Made by a program: the position numbers and the translations under genes
In this document: positions 55,700 to 64,000 of the stretch, in pieces
Position numbering within the stretch: position 1 is the stretch's first letter
Layout of the letters: the number at the start of each line of letters is the position of its first letter
Origin: Idiomarina baltica OS145
GTDB taxonomy: Bacteria > Pseudomonadota > Gammaproteobacteria > Enterobacterales > Alteromonadaceae
Assembly (NCBI RefSeq): GCF_000152885.1
Contig: NZ_CH672407.1
Location: 188,411-252,410, forward strand
DNA: 64,000 bases
Direction: 5' to 3'
Notes under the pieces: model-generated
What the model saw: only the letters and a program-made list of their open reading frames with translations
Databases searched by the model: none
What the model was told of the DNA's origin: nothing

Positions 55700-56583
55700 A
55701 TATTAAGCAGTTTACAGCCGAGGTCCGTAGTGCCGTCGATAACCGATTAAACCAACTGATCGAATCACACATTGCTTCTAGTTCACTTAAAGAAGCCATG
55801 GCATACGGCGTCTTACTTGGCGGCAAGCGTATCCGTCCCTACTTAACGATGGCTGTGGCCGAATTATGTGGGGCTGAAACTAACGATGCTTTGGACGCGG
55901 CTTGTGCCGTAGAATTGATCCACGCGTACTCATTAATTCATGATGACTTACCGGCGATGGACGACGATGAACTACGCCGAGGTCATCCCACGTGTCACAT
56001 TAAGTTCGGTGAAGCGACAGCCGTATTAGCCGGTGATGCGCTGCAAACACTCGCTTTTGAGGTATTAAGCACCAACTTAGAGACTAAACTTTCCTCTCAA
56101 CGACGTATCGCAATGATCCAGCATTTGGCCAGCGCCAGTGGTGCTAAAGGTATGTGTTTTGGACAGGCGCTGGATTTAGATGCCACCGGGCGCGCCATTG
56201 ATGAGCTTGAACTTGAAAAGATACATCGTCACAAAACCGGTGCTTTAATACGTGCCTCTGCGGCACTTGGAGTGCTTGCAGGTAACGACGAAAGCCAACA
56301 ATACTTAGATCACTTTTGTGATTTCGCCAGCTGGATTGGACTTGCTTATCAAGTTTACGACGATATTCTTGACGTCGTCGGAAACACTGAAGTTATGGGT
56401 AAGCCACAAGGTTCAGATGAAGCCCACCACAAGGCGACTTACGTTGCGCTACTGGGGCTTGACGGAGCCAGTGAAAAACTGCTGTCATTGCATCAACAAG
56501 CACTACTGTCACTCAACAAGATCCCGTACAATACCCAAAAACTAGAAACATTTTCAGAGATCTTGCTGAAGCGCGATCACTAA
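55696..56583 (+). CDS. ispA: Farnesyl diphosphate synthase
   Basis: A 295-residue short-chain prenyltransferase that makes farnesyl diphosphate from IPP and DMAPP/GPP. First Asp-rich motif [18 protein letters not shown], second motif [10 protein letters not shown] and the active-site region [11 protein letters not shown]. It starts with GTG at 55696 inside the xseB stop (GTGA). It leads into dxs after 14 bases; together they feed isoprenoid and quinone synthesis, as do the ubiH/ubiI genes elsewhere in the window. Confidence 0.96.
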   Translation: MNIKQFTAEVRSAVDNRLNQLIESHIASSSLKEAMAYGVLLGGKRIRPYLTMAVAELCGAETNDALDAACAVELIHAYSLIHDDLPAMDDDELRRGHPTCHIKFGEATAVLAGDALQTLAFEVLSTNLETKLSSQRRIAMIQHLASASGAKGMCFGQALDLDATGRAIDELELEKIHRHKTGALIRASAALGVLAGNDESQQYLDHFCDFASWIGLAYQVYDDILDVVGNTEVMGKPQGSDEAHHKATYVALLGLDGASEKLLSLHQQALLSLNKIPYNTQKLETFSEILLKRDH

Positions 56584-56597
56584 GTAATACGAGACCT

Positions 56598-58445
56598 ATG
56601 ACCAAATTATTAGACGGTATTGAATACCCAACAGATCTACGCAAGCTGCCTACACATCAATTAAACGCGCTCTGTGAGGAAGTACGCGCCTACTTACTGG
56701 ACTCTGTCAGTCGCAGTAGTGGTCACTTAGCATCAGGGCTGGGTACAGTTGAACTGACCGTCGCTCTGCACTACGTCTACAACACACCAAAAGATAAGCT
56801 AGTTTGGGACGTTGGTCATCAAGCCTATCCCCATAAGATTTTAACAGGACGAAAAAAGGCGCTGCATACAATCAGACAGAAAGATGGTTTGCACCCATTC
56901 CCATGGCGGGAAGAAAGTGAGTATGACGTTTTGTCTGTTGGTCACTCCAGTACCTCAATCTCAGCAGCATTAGGTATGGCGGTTGCCGCCCAGCGCAGTG
57001 GTTCTAACGAAAAGGTCGTCTCAATTATTGGTGACGGTGCAATGACAGCCGGCATGGTGTTTGAAGCGATGAACCATGCAGGCGATATTAAGCCTGACAT
57101 GTTAGTGGTACTAAATGATAACGACATGTCGATTTCTGAGAACGTAGGTGCCTTGAATCAGCATTTCGCGCGTCTTTTGTCGGGGCGTTTCTATACCAAA
57201 ATACGTGAGCAAGGCAAAAAACTGCTTAAGCCGTTACCGCCCATCCATCACTTAGCTAGCCGTGCTGAAGAGCATATGAAAGGTATGATGGCACCCGGTA
57301 CTATCTTTGAAGAGCTCGGATTTAATTATATTGGTCCCATTGATGGGCACGATGTGGACACCTTAGTTGAAACGCTGCGTAATATGAAGCACTTACGCGG
57401 TCCACAGCTGCTTCACGTAGTCACGCAAAAGGGAAAAGGCTATCGGCCTGCAGAAGCCGATCCTATCGGTTATCATGGCGTGCCTAAATTTGATCCGTCG
57501 CTGTCCAAGCTACCGGCGAAAAAGCCCGGAATCCCAAGTTACTCAGAGGTGTTCGGTGATTGGTTGTGTGATCACGCACAAGACGATGCCAAGTTAATGG
57601 CCATTACCCCTGCAATGCGAGAGGGGTCGGGAATGGTCAAATTCTCAAAACTTTATCCCGAGCAATATTTTGATGTCGCTATCGCCGAGCAGCACAGCGT
57701 AACTTATGCGGCTGGGCTCGCCATTGCTGGTCTTAAACCTGTTGTGGCTATTTATTCAACCTTTTTGCAGCGCGCCTATGATCAAGTCATTCATGATGTT
57801 GCGTTACAAAATCTCGATGTATTGTTCGCTATTGATCGCGCAGGTATTGTTGGTGCAGACGGACCTACTCACCAAGGTGCATTTGACTTAAGTTACCTCC
57901 GTTGCATTCCAAATATGGTCGTTATGACACCCAGTAACGAACAGGAGTGTCGCGATATGCTTTACACTGGCTATTGCCATCAGGGGCCTGCTGCAGTCCG
58001 CTATCCCCGTGGTAGCGGTACCGGTGTCACATTACGAGAACACGATAAGTTACTTACGTTAGGTGAAGCAAACATCATACGTCAGGGTAACGACGTTGCG
58101 ATCCTAAACTTTGGCACGCTGCTACCCGAGGCTATCGCGGTCGCCGAAGATATCAATGCAACAGTAGTCGATATGCGCTTTGTGAAGCCACTTGATAAGC
58201 AAGTCGCGATTGATTGCGCTCGTCGCCATCAGCTTGTTGTAACGCTTGAAGAAAATGCCATCGCAGGTGGTGCAGGTAGTGCCGTAAACGAAGCACTGGC
58301 GAATTCAGGAATCAATACTCAAGTTCTAAACATTGGTTTACCTGATGAGTTTATAAAGCACGGTAGTCAAGATGAGGTTAAACAAGAAATTGGACTGAAC
58401 GCTACGGCGATTAAGTCGCGTATACAAGACTATTTAAACAGCTAA
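56598..58445 (+). CDS. dxs: 1-deoxy-D-xylulose-5-phosphate synthase
   Basis: A 615-residue thiamine-diphosphate enzyme that condenses pyruvate and glyceraldehyde-3-phosphate at the head of the MEP isoprenoid pathway. ThDP motif [24 protein letters not shown] with [13 protein letters not shown]-terminal [19 protein letters not shown]; the transketolase core with catalytic Glu in [17 protein letters not shown]; and a C-terminal transketolase-C domain. The length is normal. It is the last gene of xseB-ispA-dxs. Confidence 0.97.
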   Translation: MTKLLDGIEYPTDLRKLPTHQLNALCEEVRAYLLDSVSRSSGHLASGLGTVELTVALHYVYNTPKDKLVWDVGHQAYPHKILTGRKKALHTIRQKDGLHPFPWREESEYDVLSVGHSSTSISAALGMAVAAQRSGSNEKVVSIIGDGAMTAGMVFEAMNHAGDIKPDMLVVLNDNDMSISENVGALNQHFARLLSGRFYTKIREQGKKLLKPLPPIHHLASRAEEHMKGMMAPGTIFEELGFNYIGPIDGHDVDTLVETLRNMKHLRGPQLLHVVTQKGKGYRPAEADPIGYHGVPKFDPSLSKLPAKKPGIPSYSEVFGDWLCDHAQDDAKLMAITPAMREGSGMVKFSKLYPEQYFDVAIAEQHSVTYAAGLAIAGLKPVVAIYSTFLQRAYDQVIHDVALQNLDVLFAIDRAGIVGADGPTHQGAFDLSYLRCIPNMVVMTPSNEQECRDMLYTGYCHQGPAAVRYPRGSGTGVTLREHDKLLTLGEANIIRQGNDVAILNFGTLLPEAIAVAEDINATVVDMRFVKPLDKQVAIDCARRHQLVVTLEENAIAGGAGSAVNEALANSGINTQVLNIGLPDEFIKHGSQDEVKQEIGLNATAIKSRIQDYLNS

Positions 58446-58459
58446 CAGGCGCCACGCGC

Positions 58460-58954
58460 CTACAGAAACCAGTCATGACCGATTGTTGTCGCAAGTATCA
58501 GTTGTAAAACGAGGTTGCTCGCGATCCCCGCAAGCACGTCATCTAACATAATACCTGTTCCGCCATGCAGGCGTTTGTCCAACCAGCTAATTGGCCATGG
58601 TTTGAGAATGTCGAATACGCGAAAGACCAAAAAGCCGACCATAAGTAAAGCCCAGTTAGCTGGCATGGCCCACATGGTAAACATCAAGCCGACGAACTCA
58701 TCCCAAACAATTGCTGGATGATCGTGTACACCCATTTTATCGGCCGCACTGCGACAAATATAGATGCCTAGCAGGGTGCTAAGCGCGACAAACAGGCTAT
58801 AGCTAGTGATGTCTAACCAAAGCATACCGTAGACCAATGGAACAGCAGCCAACGTGCCGAACGTGCCTGGTGCCTTTGGTGCTAGTCCAGAGCCAAATCC
58901 AAGAGCAAGTAAATCAACTGGATTCGCAAGTGAAAGCCCAGGAAATCGGCGCAT
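58460..58954 (-). CDS. pgpA: Phosphatidylglycerophosphatase A
   Basis: A 164-residue membrane phosphatase that makes phosphatidylglycerol. I choose ATG 58954 (MRRFPGLSLANP) with GGAGC upstream, just after the thiL stop, rather than 58990, which would overlap thiL by 35 bp. Family marks: LLALGFGSGLAPKAPGTFGT, HDHPAIVWDEFVGLMFTM and the C-terminal FDILKPWPISWLDKRLHGGTGIMLDDVLAG. It is last in the ribH-nusB-thiL-pgpA run. Confidence 0.95.
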   Translation of the reverse strand: MRRFPGLSLANPVDLLALGFGSGLAPKAPGTFGTLAAVPLVYGMLWLDITSYSLFVALSTLLGIYICRSAADKMGVHDHPAIVWDEFVGLMFTMWAMPANWALLMVGFLVFRVFDILKPWPISWLDKRLHGGTGIMLDDVLAGIASNLVLQLILATTIGHDWFL

Positions 58955-58955
58955 A

Positions 58956-59951
58956 TTAGGACGCTCCAAAATGGTTGTAACCCAATTCAATTTTAGGGAG
59001 TTCCCACGGCTCGCCTTGGTAAGTCATTCTCACCTGACGTGTCTCATCCTTTACCATTCGACCGATACAAATAGGTTTGTCTTTTAGATGTGACGTGATG
59101 GTTTCAAGTCGTCCGCGATTCTGCTCTGGTACAGTAAACAAAAGTTCATAGTCATCACCCGCAGTTAACGCCAATGAAAACGCCTCATCCAAGTCGAGAG
59201 TTTCAGTTAAAGCCATCGATAAAGGCAATTTATCAAGCTCTAACTGAACGCCCATTTGAGCGTTTGTAGGCAACAAATGAGACAAGTCTGCCAATAGCCC
59301 GTCTGAAACATCGATGCAACTATTAGCAACACCACGTAATAGCTGCCCTAAAGCGACCCTCGGAGTGGGATAGTGCAATCGATTAATTAATGACTGTAAA
59401 TGGCGATGAGTTGCCGACAATTCACCTTGTAATAACCGCAATGCTAAACCCGCATCACCTAACGAGCCACTCACGTACAGCCAATCTCCAGCCCGCGCTT
59501 GATCGCGTCTAATCGCCGTACCGCTGGGCACAACGCCTTGAGCAGTATAAGTCAACGTTAAAGGACCACGCGTTGTATCACCACCTATCAGATCACACTC
59601 ATAGTAGTTTGAGATCTCTTTTAAGCCTTCGCTAAAATCGTGCAGCCAATCAGTATCAACTCGCGGTAAAGTCAGTGCCAGACTTCCCCAACTCGGCACT
59701 GCCCCCATCGCCGCTAAATCACTTAAGTTCACGGCGACTAATTTGTGTCCAATTGCACGTGGGGGGGTATTTTTATCAAAATGAACGCCCTCGACCATGG
59801 TATCCGTCACAGTAACGAGTTGATGATCTTCAGGCACTTCTGTCACAGCGCCGTCATCTCCTACGCCAACGATGACATCGCCACGATAAGATTCAGCTTT
59901 AAAGTAGTGTTCAATCAGATTGAATTCGTCGAGTTTTGGAGTCTGTGTCAT
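58956..59951 (-). CDS. thiL: Thiamine-monophosphate kinase
   Basis: A 331-residue kinase that phosphorylates thiamine monophosphate to thiamine diphosphate with ATP. FNLIEHYF, VGDDGAVTEVPED, VEGVHFDKNTPP, HKLVAVNLSDLAAMGA, LIGGDTTRGPLTLTY and ALTAGDDYELLFTVP are the Mg/ATP and substrate motifs of the AIR-synthase fold. A hairpin (59960-59977) lies directly upstream. Its product serves the ThDP enzyme dxs, encoded nearby. Confidence 0.96.
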   Translation of the reverse strand: MTQTPKLDEFNLIEHYFKAESYRGDVIVGVGDDGAVTEVPEDHQLVTVTDTMVEGVHFDKNTPPRAIGHKLVAVNLSDLAAMGAVPSWGSLALTLPRVDTDWLHDFSEGLKEISNYYECDLIGGDTTRGPLTLTYTAQGVVPSGTAIRRDQARAGDWLYVSGSLGDAGLALRLLQGELSATHRHLQSLINRLHYPTPRVALGQLLRGVANSCIDVSDGLLADLSHLLPTNAQMGVQLELDKLPLSMALTETLDLDEAFSLALTAGDDYELLFTVPEQNRGRLETITSHLKDKPICIGRMVKDETRQVRMTYQGEPWELPKIELGYNHFGAS

Positions 59952-59959
59952 AAGGGAGA

Positions 59960-59977
59960 AGAGCGGCGCACCGCTCT
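59960..59977 (-). other. Hairpin in the nusB-thiL gap
   Basis: AGAGCGG / CCGCTCT (7-bp stem, 4-base loop CGCA) sits 8 bases ahead of the thiL start codon. On the plus strand it is followed by TTTTATTATT; on the minus strand no T-run follows. It might occlude translation initiation or act as an RNA processing site for thiL. Confidence 0.5.
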
Positions 59978-59981
59978 TTTA

Positions 59982-60401
59982 TTATTGGCGGGCAGGTCTT
60001 AATGCATCGACAGCTTTGTCGAGTACACCATTCACAAAGCGGTGGCTATCATCAGCACCGAACGACTTGGCTAATTCGATAGCTTCATTAATTGCTACTT
60101 TATAGGGTACATCGTAACGTTCACGTAGCTCATACGCAGCGATACGTAGGACCGCAAGCTCTACCGGATCCAATTCGCTGATCGGTCGATCAAGATAGGG
60201 TGCTATCGCTTCATCTAGGCTTTTATAGAACGCACCCACTCCTCGAAGCAACTCCAGAAAGTAATCCACATCAACTTTACTGGTGTCATTGTCGGTTAGA
60301 AACTGTGCTTCTATCTCATTAAATGTATTTTGCGATAACTGCCACGAGTAGACCGCTTGTACTGCAAGCTTTCTCGCTTTTCTGCGTGCTGCTGGTTTCA
60401 T
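59982..60401 (-). CDS. nusB: Transcription antitermination factor NusB
   Basis: A 139-residue all-helical protein that with NusE binds boxA in rRNA leaders. It starts [20 protein letters not shown] (basic N-terminus with the RNA-binding residues) and has [37 protein letters not shown] and [14 protein letters not shown]. The E. coli protein is 139 aa as well. It is placed between ribH and thiL, the conserved order. Confidence 0.97.
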   Translation of the reverse strand: MKPAARRKARKLAVQAVYSWQLSQNTFNEIEAQFLTDNDTSKVDVDYFLELLRGVGAFYKSLDEAIAPYLDRPISELDPVELAVLRIAAYELRERYDVPYKVAINEAIELAKSFGADDSHRFVNGVLDKAVDALRPARQ

Positions 60402-60417
60402 TCTTAATGCGTTCCTG

Positions 60418-60879
60418 TTAAATCTTATCCAAGACGTTAACCATCTCTAACGCACTCAATGCTGCTTCAGAGCCTTTATTACCGGCTTTTGAACCGCTGC
60501 GCTCGATGGCTTGTTCCAGCGTGTCAGTGGTAATAATACCGAACGCCACTGGTAGACCAAATTCCATAGCAACTCGGCCTAAGCCGCTATTACTTTCTCC
60601 AGCGACAAAATCAAAGTGCGGTGTTCCACCTCGAATAACTGCGCCGACCGCAATAATCGCATCAAACTTATCCGATTCTGCGAGTCGCTTCGCGGTTACT
60701 GGGATTTCGTAAGCACCCGGCACTCTAACCACGGTAATATCGTCATCTGCGACCTGACCATATTGCTTTAGTGTCTGCACAGCGCCCTGAAGGAGGCTTT
60801 CAACGACAAAGTGATTAAAACGAGAGACGATAATAGCAAACTTTTTGCCTGGTGCGTTTATGCCACCCTCAATGATATG
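60418..60879 (-). CDS. ribH: 6,7-dimethyl-8-ribityllumazine synthase
   Basis: A 153-residue riboflavin enzyme (ribE in E. coli naming) that forms an icosahedral or smaller shell. I take ATG 60879 ([14 protein letters not shown]), with AAGGAA about 8 bases upstream, over 60906. Motifs are [48 protein letters not shown] (His of the active site) and [29 protein letters not shown]. No ribBA or ribD neighbours are in this window, so it heads the nusB-thiL-pgpA run. Confidence 0.96.
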   Translation of the reverse strand, partial: HIIEGGINAPGKKFAIIVSRFNHFVVESLLQGAVQTLKQYGQVADDDITVVRVPGAYEIPVTAKRLAESDKFDAIIAVGAVIRGGTPHFDFVAGESNSGLGRVAMEFGLPVAFGIITTDTLEQAIERSGSKAGNKGSEAALSALEMVNVLDKI

Positions 60880-60935
60880 CATGCTTGGAATTCCTTGTGA
60901 TCTCAATAATGCGCAAATAATACCATATTTTAACG

Positions 60936-61589
60936 TTATTTTCGGGCTAACGTATAAGAATAAAATACTTCATGTGTATCCCTATTCATCGCCACCTTTC
61001 GTGCTGCGCTATTATCCAATACAGCGAGCGCCGATTGGTTTGACTCAGAAACAGGGAATAGCACTTGACCCCAGGGCCAGCCAGCTCTTAACCAGTCGGT
61101 CGTCAGCGCAAACAAATCATTATGTAGGTTATCGGCGACTGCCTTTTTCCCTAACCACCACGTCACTTCCGCTTGAATATTGCTGGTATCAAGCGCAGCA
61201 CCATTACCACGCTCTGCTGAAACTGGAGCAAAGTACACCATGCCAACCACTTTGTTCCGCTTTTTATCAGTGACGACAAAGCTAAAGCCATTTTTTTGCT
61301 TCATCTGCTTTAGCAGATGTTGCACCATCGATGCGTTCTGTTCTTCCGACGTTTTACTACTGGGCCAGCTCCATCCAAGCTGATGATACAACCAAGCTTG
61401 AGAGTCCATGTAAGCGCGATAGATAGCACTGGCATCATCAGCTTTAAGTGCTGTTATTTCGAGTCGAGAGGACTCAATACGCTGCCCCATTGACCAATCG
61501 TCTTGCCAAAACTCGGCTGCGCCGAGGTTTTCACTCAGCGCAAGAGCGAACACAGTCCAAAAAATGATACAAAGACGCCGAACGACCAT
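60936..61589 (-). CDS. GNAT-like protein with an apparent signal peptide
   Basis: A 217-residue protein. Residues from about 34 onward match a RimJ/RimL-type GNAT domain: [39 protein letters not shown] and [20 protein letters not shown]. The first 25 residues ([20 protein letters not shown], then NLGAAE) look like a cleavable signal peptide with Arg-Arg and a hydrophobic core. The ATG overlaps the stop of the upstream acyltransferase gene (TAATG), which supports this start. An exported acetyltransferase is odd because acetyl-CoA is cytoplasmic. A shorter start at 61490 ([10 protein letters not shown]) lacks an obvious ribosome binding site. The function is unknown. Confidence 0.72.
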   Translation of the reverse strand: MVVRRLCIIFWTVFALALSENLGAAEFWQDDWSMGQRIESSRLEITALKADDASAIYRAYMDSQAWLYHQLGWSWPSSKTSEEQNASMVQHLLKQMKQKNGFSFVVTDKKRNKVVGMVYFAPVSAERGNGAALDTSNIQAEVTWWLGKKAVADNLHNDLFALTTDWLRAGWPWGQVLFPVSESNQSALAVLDNSAARKVAMNRDTHEVFYSYTLARK

Positions 61590-62185
61590 TACGCACGCTT
61601 ACCCTGTGCATGAGCGAAAAACGACTTTACACGTTCCAACTCACGTTCGATTTCGCCATTAATCATCATCGCAGGGCCTATATCAATTGCTTTACGAGCA
61701 AAGTCCATCGCAACGGGCACAACCGGTACATTTGCCTGCTTTGCAATATGCAAAAAACCTGACTTCCATTGCTTCACTTTTTTGCGAGTGCCCTCGGGCG
61801 TGATCACTAAAACTAATTCGTGCTTGGTCTTAAACTCTTCAACCATTTTACCAACGACACCATTCGCGGCAGAACGATCAATCGGGATGCCTCCTAATTT
61901 GAGCATTAAACGCTTAATAGGGAACCGGAACAAACTCGCTTTCCCCAAATAGTTCAGCTTTAAGCCCATTGCGAGCATCACAAACACGCCAACAGGGAAA
62001 TCCCAATTTGAAGTATGCGGCGCAATGGGGATAATTGCCTGACGGCTATTTGGCATGGAACCATTAATTTTCCATCCCCCCATTAATCGCATCCCCACTC
62101 GCCCTATCCAACGCGAAAAGCGATTCCCCTGTGACGGGAAATCGCCCTCTAAATTATTAGGTATTGAATCTTGATTTTCTGTCAT
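61589..62185 (-). CDS. PlsC-family acyltransferase
   Basis: A 198-residue glycerolipid acyltransferase-like protein (1-acyl-sn-glycerol-3-phosphate acyltransferase family). The catalytic HX4D is in APHTSNWDFPVG and the phosphate site is VITPEGTRKKVKQ. One hydrophobic stretch near residue 60 probably anchors it to the membrane. It belongs to the short group distinct from PlsC of the main pathway, so acyl acceptor and donor are uncertain. It starts in a TAATG overlap with the DUF3014 gene and ends in a TAATG overlap with the GNAT-like gene. Confidence 0.87.
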   Translation of the reverse strand: MTENQDSIPNNLEGDFPSQGNRFSRWIGRVGMRLMGGWKINGSMPNSRQAIIPIAPHTSNWDFPVGVFVMLAMGLKLNYLGKASLFRFPIKRLMLKLGGIPIDRSAANGVVGKMVEEFKTKHELVLVITPEGTRKKVKQWKSGFLHIAKQANVPVVPVAMDFARKAIDIGPAMMINGEIERELERVKSFFAHAQGKRA

Positions 62186-63060
62186 TAATTCTCTCGAAAC
62201 GCTGCTTTTACTTCTCTTAACTTAGCCTTGATTCGTTCAATATTGTTCGGTCCCATGCGCAATAGCTGCTTCTGTGCTGGCGGTAAGGCCTCAAGCGACG
62301 AATCGTGATACGTGTACATGACACTGTCATCGTCGACTTGCACCAAAGACTCTGGCACGGGTGTTTCTAACAAGACATTAATCGCTTCTATAATCGCATT
62401 TTTGAACTCACTGTCAGGGTAACCGATTTCACCGTATGCCTCTTGAAGCAACGGTTTAAACAACTCGTAGTTATCCACTAATGCATTGGCATCCAGGCTG
62501 GTAAACCAGTCGACGATAGGATCGTAACGTTGATAGCTTTGCTCATCAATATACAAGTCGCCCTCGACTTCAATCACTGAGAACCGGCCATCTGGGCGCT
62601 GCACTACGGTTCTGTCAGTCACCAACATGCCATTTCTTAGGTTATCGATAATAACCACAGCGTCTTTAATCAGTTGCGAGCTCTTCAGTGGCTGTATCTC
62701 TATGCCACTATTATCCAATTCTTGCAGCACTGTCGGGGTGCTCTCGTTGAGATCAGGTAGCGTGATAGCCGGTTCTGGCTCTTCCACCACCTCGGTGGTC
62801 GGCTCTGGCGTCGCTGCTGGTTCAGGATCTGGTTCTGGCTGCGGCTGTGGCTCAGGCTCTTTCGGTTCGACCGCAGGCGCCTCTTCAGGCTGCTTTGGCA
62901 AATCCATCGACTGTGTCTGTTTTGCCTCGTTGTTATTTGAGCCACTTAACATCCACCAACTAACGCCACCAATAATAATAGCGACAATAATAACCGCAAC
63001 GACCCAGCGAGCGGTGTTGCTACTGCTTTCTTTATCAGGATAATTATCTTGTTCTGCCAT
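62185..63060 (-). CDS. DUF3014 family membrane-anchored protein
   Basis: A 291-residue protein: cytoplasmic N-terminus, one transmembrane helix (residues 19-40), a periplasmic Pro/Glu/Gln-rich linker (about 56-96, alternating PEP and PQP), then the DUF3014 domain (about 105-291, LPDLNESTPTVLQEL and IIDNLRNGMLVTDRTVVQRP). The layout suggests a spring-like linker reaching the periplasm. Function unknown. It is 28 bp after yaaA and coupled to the plsC-type gene by TAATG. Confidence 0.88.
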   Translation of the reverse strand: MAEQDNYPDKESSSNTARWVVAVIIVAIIIGGVSWWMLSGSNNNEAKQTQSMDLPKQPEEAPAVEPKEPEPQPQPEPDPEPAATPEPTTEVVEEPEPAITLPDLNESTPTVLQELDNSGIEIQPLKSSQLIKDAVVIIDNLRNGMLVTDRTVVQRPDGRFSVIEVEGDLYIDEQSYQRYDPIVDWFTSLDANALVDNYELFKPLLQEAYGEIGYPDSEFKNAIIEAINVLLETPVPESLVQVDDDSVMYTYHDSSLEALPPAQKQLLRMGPNNIERIKAKLREVKAAFREN

Positions 63061-63088
63061 GCCCTGCGGTCCTCATTGTTGCAATAGA

Positions 63089-63871
63089 TTAAGGTCGTTC
63101 GCTTTCAGCGCGCTTGAATACAAGTTCTTTTTCGTTAGATTCAGATTCTGAAAAACGATAACCCGCATAGTCAAACGCTTTTAAATCAGACACATTTTCA
63201 GGCTTTTGGTTCACCATAAAGCGCGCCATTAACCCTCGTGCTTTCTTCGCATAAAAACTAATGACCTTAAACTGGCCGTTTTTTTCATCCTTAAACACTG
63301 GCGTAATGAGCTGAGCGTTCAATGCCTTTTTGTTGACTGATGAAAAGTACTCGTTAGAAGCCAAGTTGACCAATACATCGCTGCCCGTTTGCTTCAAATC
63401 CGCATTGAGCATTTCAGTAATTTGGTCACCCCAAAACTCATAAAGATTTTTACCGCGCTGATTATCGAGCTTAGTCCCCATCTCGAGACGATAAGGCTGC
63501 ATCAAATCAAGCGGCCTTAGCAAGCCGTATAATCCCGACAAAATTCTAAGTTGCTGTTGCGCTGATCGCACTTCTTCGTGAGTCATTGATTCAGCATCTA
63601 AGCCCGCATAAACATCACCATTAAATGCGTAAATAGCGGGTCGTGCATTATCTTCATTAAATGGACGGGTCCACTCAGTAAATCGAGCCGCATTTAAACC
63701 CGCCAATTTGTCACTGATCTTCATCAGCGATCCAAGCTGCTGTGGAGTCAGCTCACGGCAACGTTGAACCAGTATTTCAGCCTCATCAAGCAACCGAGGT
63801 TGCGTTGCTTCTACCGCAAGATGTTCGGATTCATAATCTAAATTCTTGGCCGGCGAAAGTACCGCGAGCAT
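63089..63871 (-). CDS. yaaA: Peroxide stress protein YaaA
   Basis: A 260-residue cytoplasmic protein of the UPF0246/YaaA family, which in E. coli lowers intracellular iron and limits peroxide damage to [19 protein letters not shown] at the N-terminus, [45 protein letters not shown] and [15 protein letters not shown] match it throughout. The length is normal (E. coli 258 aa). It follows a truncated upstream reading frame by 16 bases and heads into the DUF3014 gene. Confidence 0.95.
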   Translation of the reverse strand: MLAVLSPAKNLDYESEHLAVEATQPRLLDEAEILVQRCRELTPQQLGSLMKISDKLAGLNAARFTEWTRPFNEDNARPAIYAFNGDVYAGLDAESMTHEEVRSAQQQLRILSGLYGLLRPLDLMQPYRLEMGTKLDNQRGKNLYEFWGDQITEMLNADLKQTGSDVLVNLASNEYFSSVNKKALNAQLITPVFKDEKNGQFKVISFYAKKARGLMARFMVNQKPENVSDLKAFDYAGYRFSESESNEKELVFKRAESERP

Positions 63872-63887
63872 ATTAATCTCCTATGAA

Positions 63888-64000
63888 CTATTGCAGCGGA
63901 TCTTGATCCGCACCTTCTTTTTCGACTTCTGTTGGCATCAGATCGTCACGGCTAACACCTAACGATAACGCTACGCTGCTTGCTACGAAAATTGACGAAT
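63888..64000 (-). CDS. C-terminal fragment of an upstream gene (36 codons)
   Basis: The last 36 codons of a minus-strand frame that enters at the window edge. The readable C-terminus is FVASSVALSLGVSRDDL followed by MPTEVEKEGADQDPLQ and a stop at 63888-63890. It is 16 bases before yaaA, so probably the same operon. The acidic tail after a hydrophobic stretch would suit a membrane protein, but I cannot name it. Confidence 0.6.
   Translation of the reverse strand, partial: SSIFVASSVALSLGVSRDDLMPTEVEKEGADQDPLQ

Noticed and set aside
55455-55826. 123-codon minus-strand frame over xseB and ispA
   Set aside because: Both plus-strand genes are well conserved across this stretch; no support for the opposite frame.
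58447-58461. AGGCGC-CAC-GCGCCT hairpin after dxs
   Set aside because: Only a 6-bp stem with a 3-base loop and no T-run; too weak to list as a terminator.
62627-63043. Gly/Ser/Cys-rich plus-strand frame and short tandem-like sequence near 62800-62880, first suspected as a repeat array
   Set aside because: It is the reverse of the Pro/Glu-rich linker codons of the DUF3014 protein; no spacer-repeat structure, so not CRISPR.

Overview
The window is a 64 kb stretch of ordinary gammaproteobacterial chromosome, densely coding, with no tRNA, rRNA, IS element, prophage or CRISPR array that I can see. The gene set points to a marine, flagellated, aerobic gammaproteobacterium of the Alteromonadales type. 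It has the ygfB-pepP-ubiH-ubiI / zapA-ssrS block, sodium-type PomAB stator genes beside thiI and xseB-ispA-dxs, a DUF3450/TtpC-type TonB system, azurin and RdgC. Idiomarinaceae is my best guess, but that is inference from gene content and moderate GC, not a computed placement.

Layout. 1-2.1 kb: an RND efflux pump (partial) and its periplasmic adaptor. 2.1-5.5 kb: azurin, a Cys/Met-metabolism PLP lyase and NAD-malic enzyme. 5.7-10.5 kb: a small conserved hypothetical gene, then a tight five-gene minus-strand run (ybjQ, DUF998, copA, murI, MAPEG). 10.6-16.5 kb: a class-II cAMP phosphodiesterase-like MBL protein, an RlpA-like lipoprotein and the glycine cleavage operon gcvTHP, with a divergent LysR gene. 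17.5-24.6 kb: the ubiquinone hydroxylase block, zapA, 6S RNA and fau, interrupted by an exported amidohydrolase. 24.6-26.6 kb: rpiA-serA.

26.5-45.3 kb is the most coherent region, a phosphate-starvation block. It holds phoB-phoR-pstS-pstC-pstA-pstB-phoU, a transporter and a porin, then a complete DUF3450-TtpC-ExbB-ExbD-TonB-TPR operon, all on the minus strand, followed by a divergent orphan histidine kinase and rdgC. Readable Pho-box repeats (TGTCA units 11 bp apart) precede pstS, phoB and, notably, the TonB operon. The last suggests that TonB energisation of outer-membrane uptake is tied to phosphate starvation here.

45.3-53.5 kb: an HDOD protein, an M49-like HEXXH lipoprotein, a SulP transporter with a two-domain universal stress protein, srmB, a VanZ-like gene and thiI. 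53.6-60.9 kb: pomAB, xseB-ispA-dxs, and a ribH-nusB-thiL-pgpA run for riboflavin, thiamine and phospholipid synthesis. 60.9-64 kb: a minus-strand run of yaaA, DUF3014, a PlsC-family acyltransferase and a GNAT-like protein with an apparent signal peptide.

No intergenic interval exceeds 300 bases; the longest hold 6S RNA (about 215 bp) or the promoters described. I found no obviously novel multi-gene defence or mobile system. The most interesting leads are the Pho-box-controlled TonB2 operon, the Pho-like repeat ahead of the SulP gene, the exported GNAT-like protein, and the amidohydrolase inserted between ssrS and fau.
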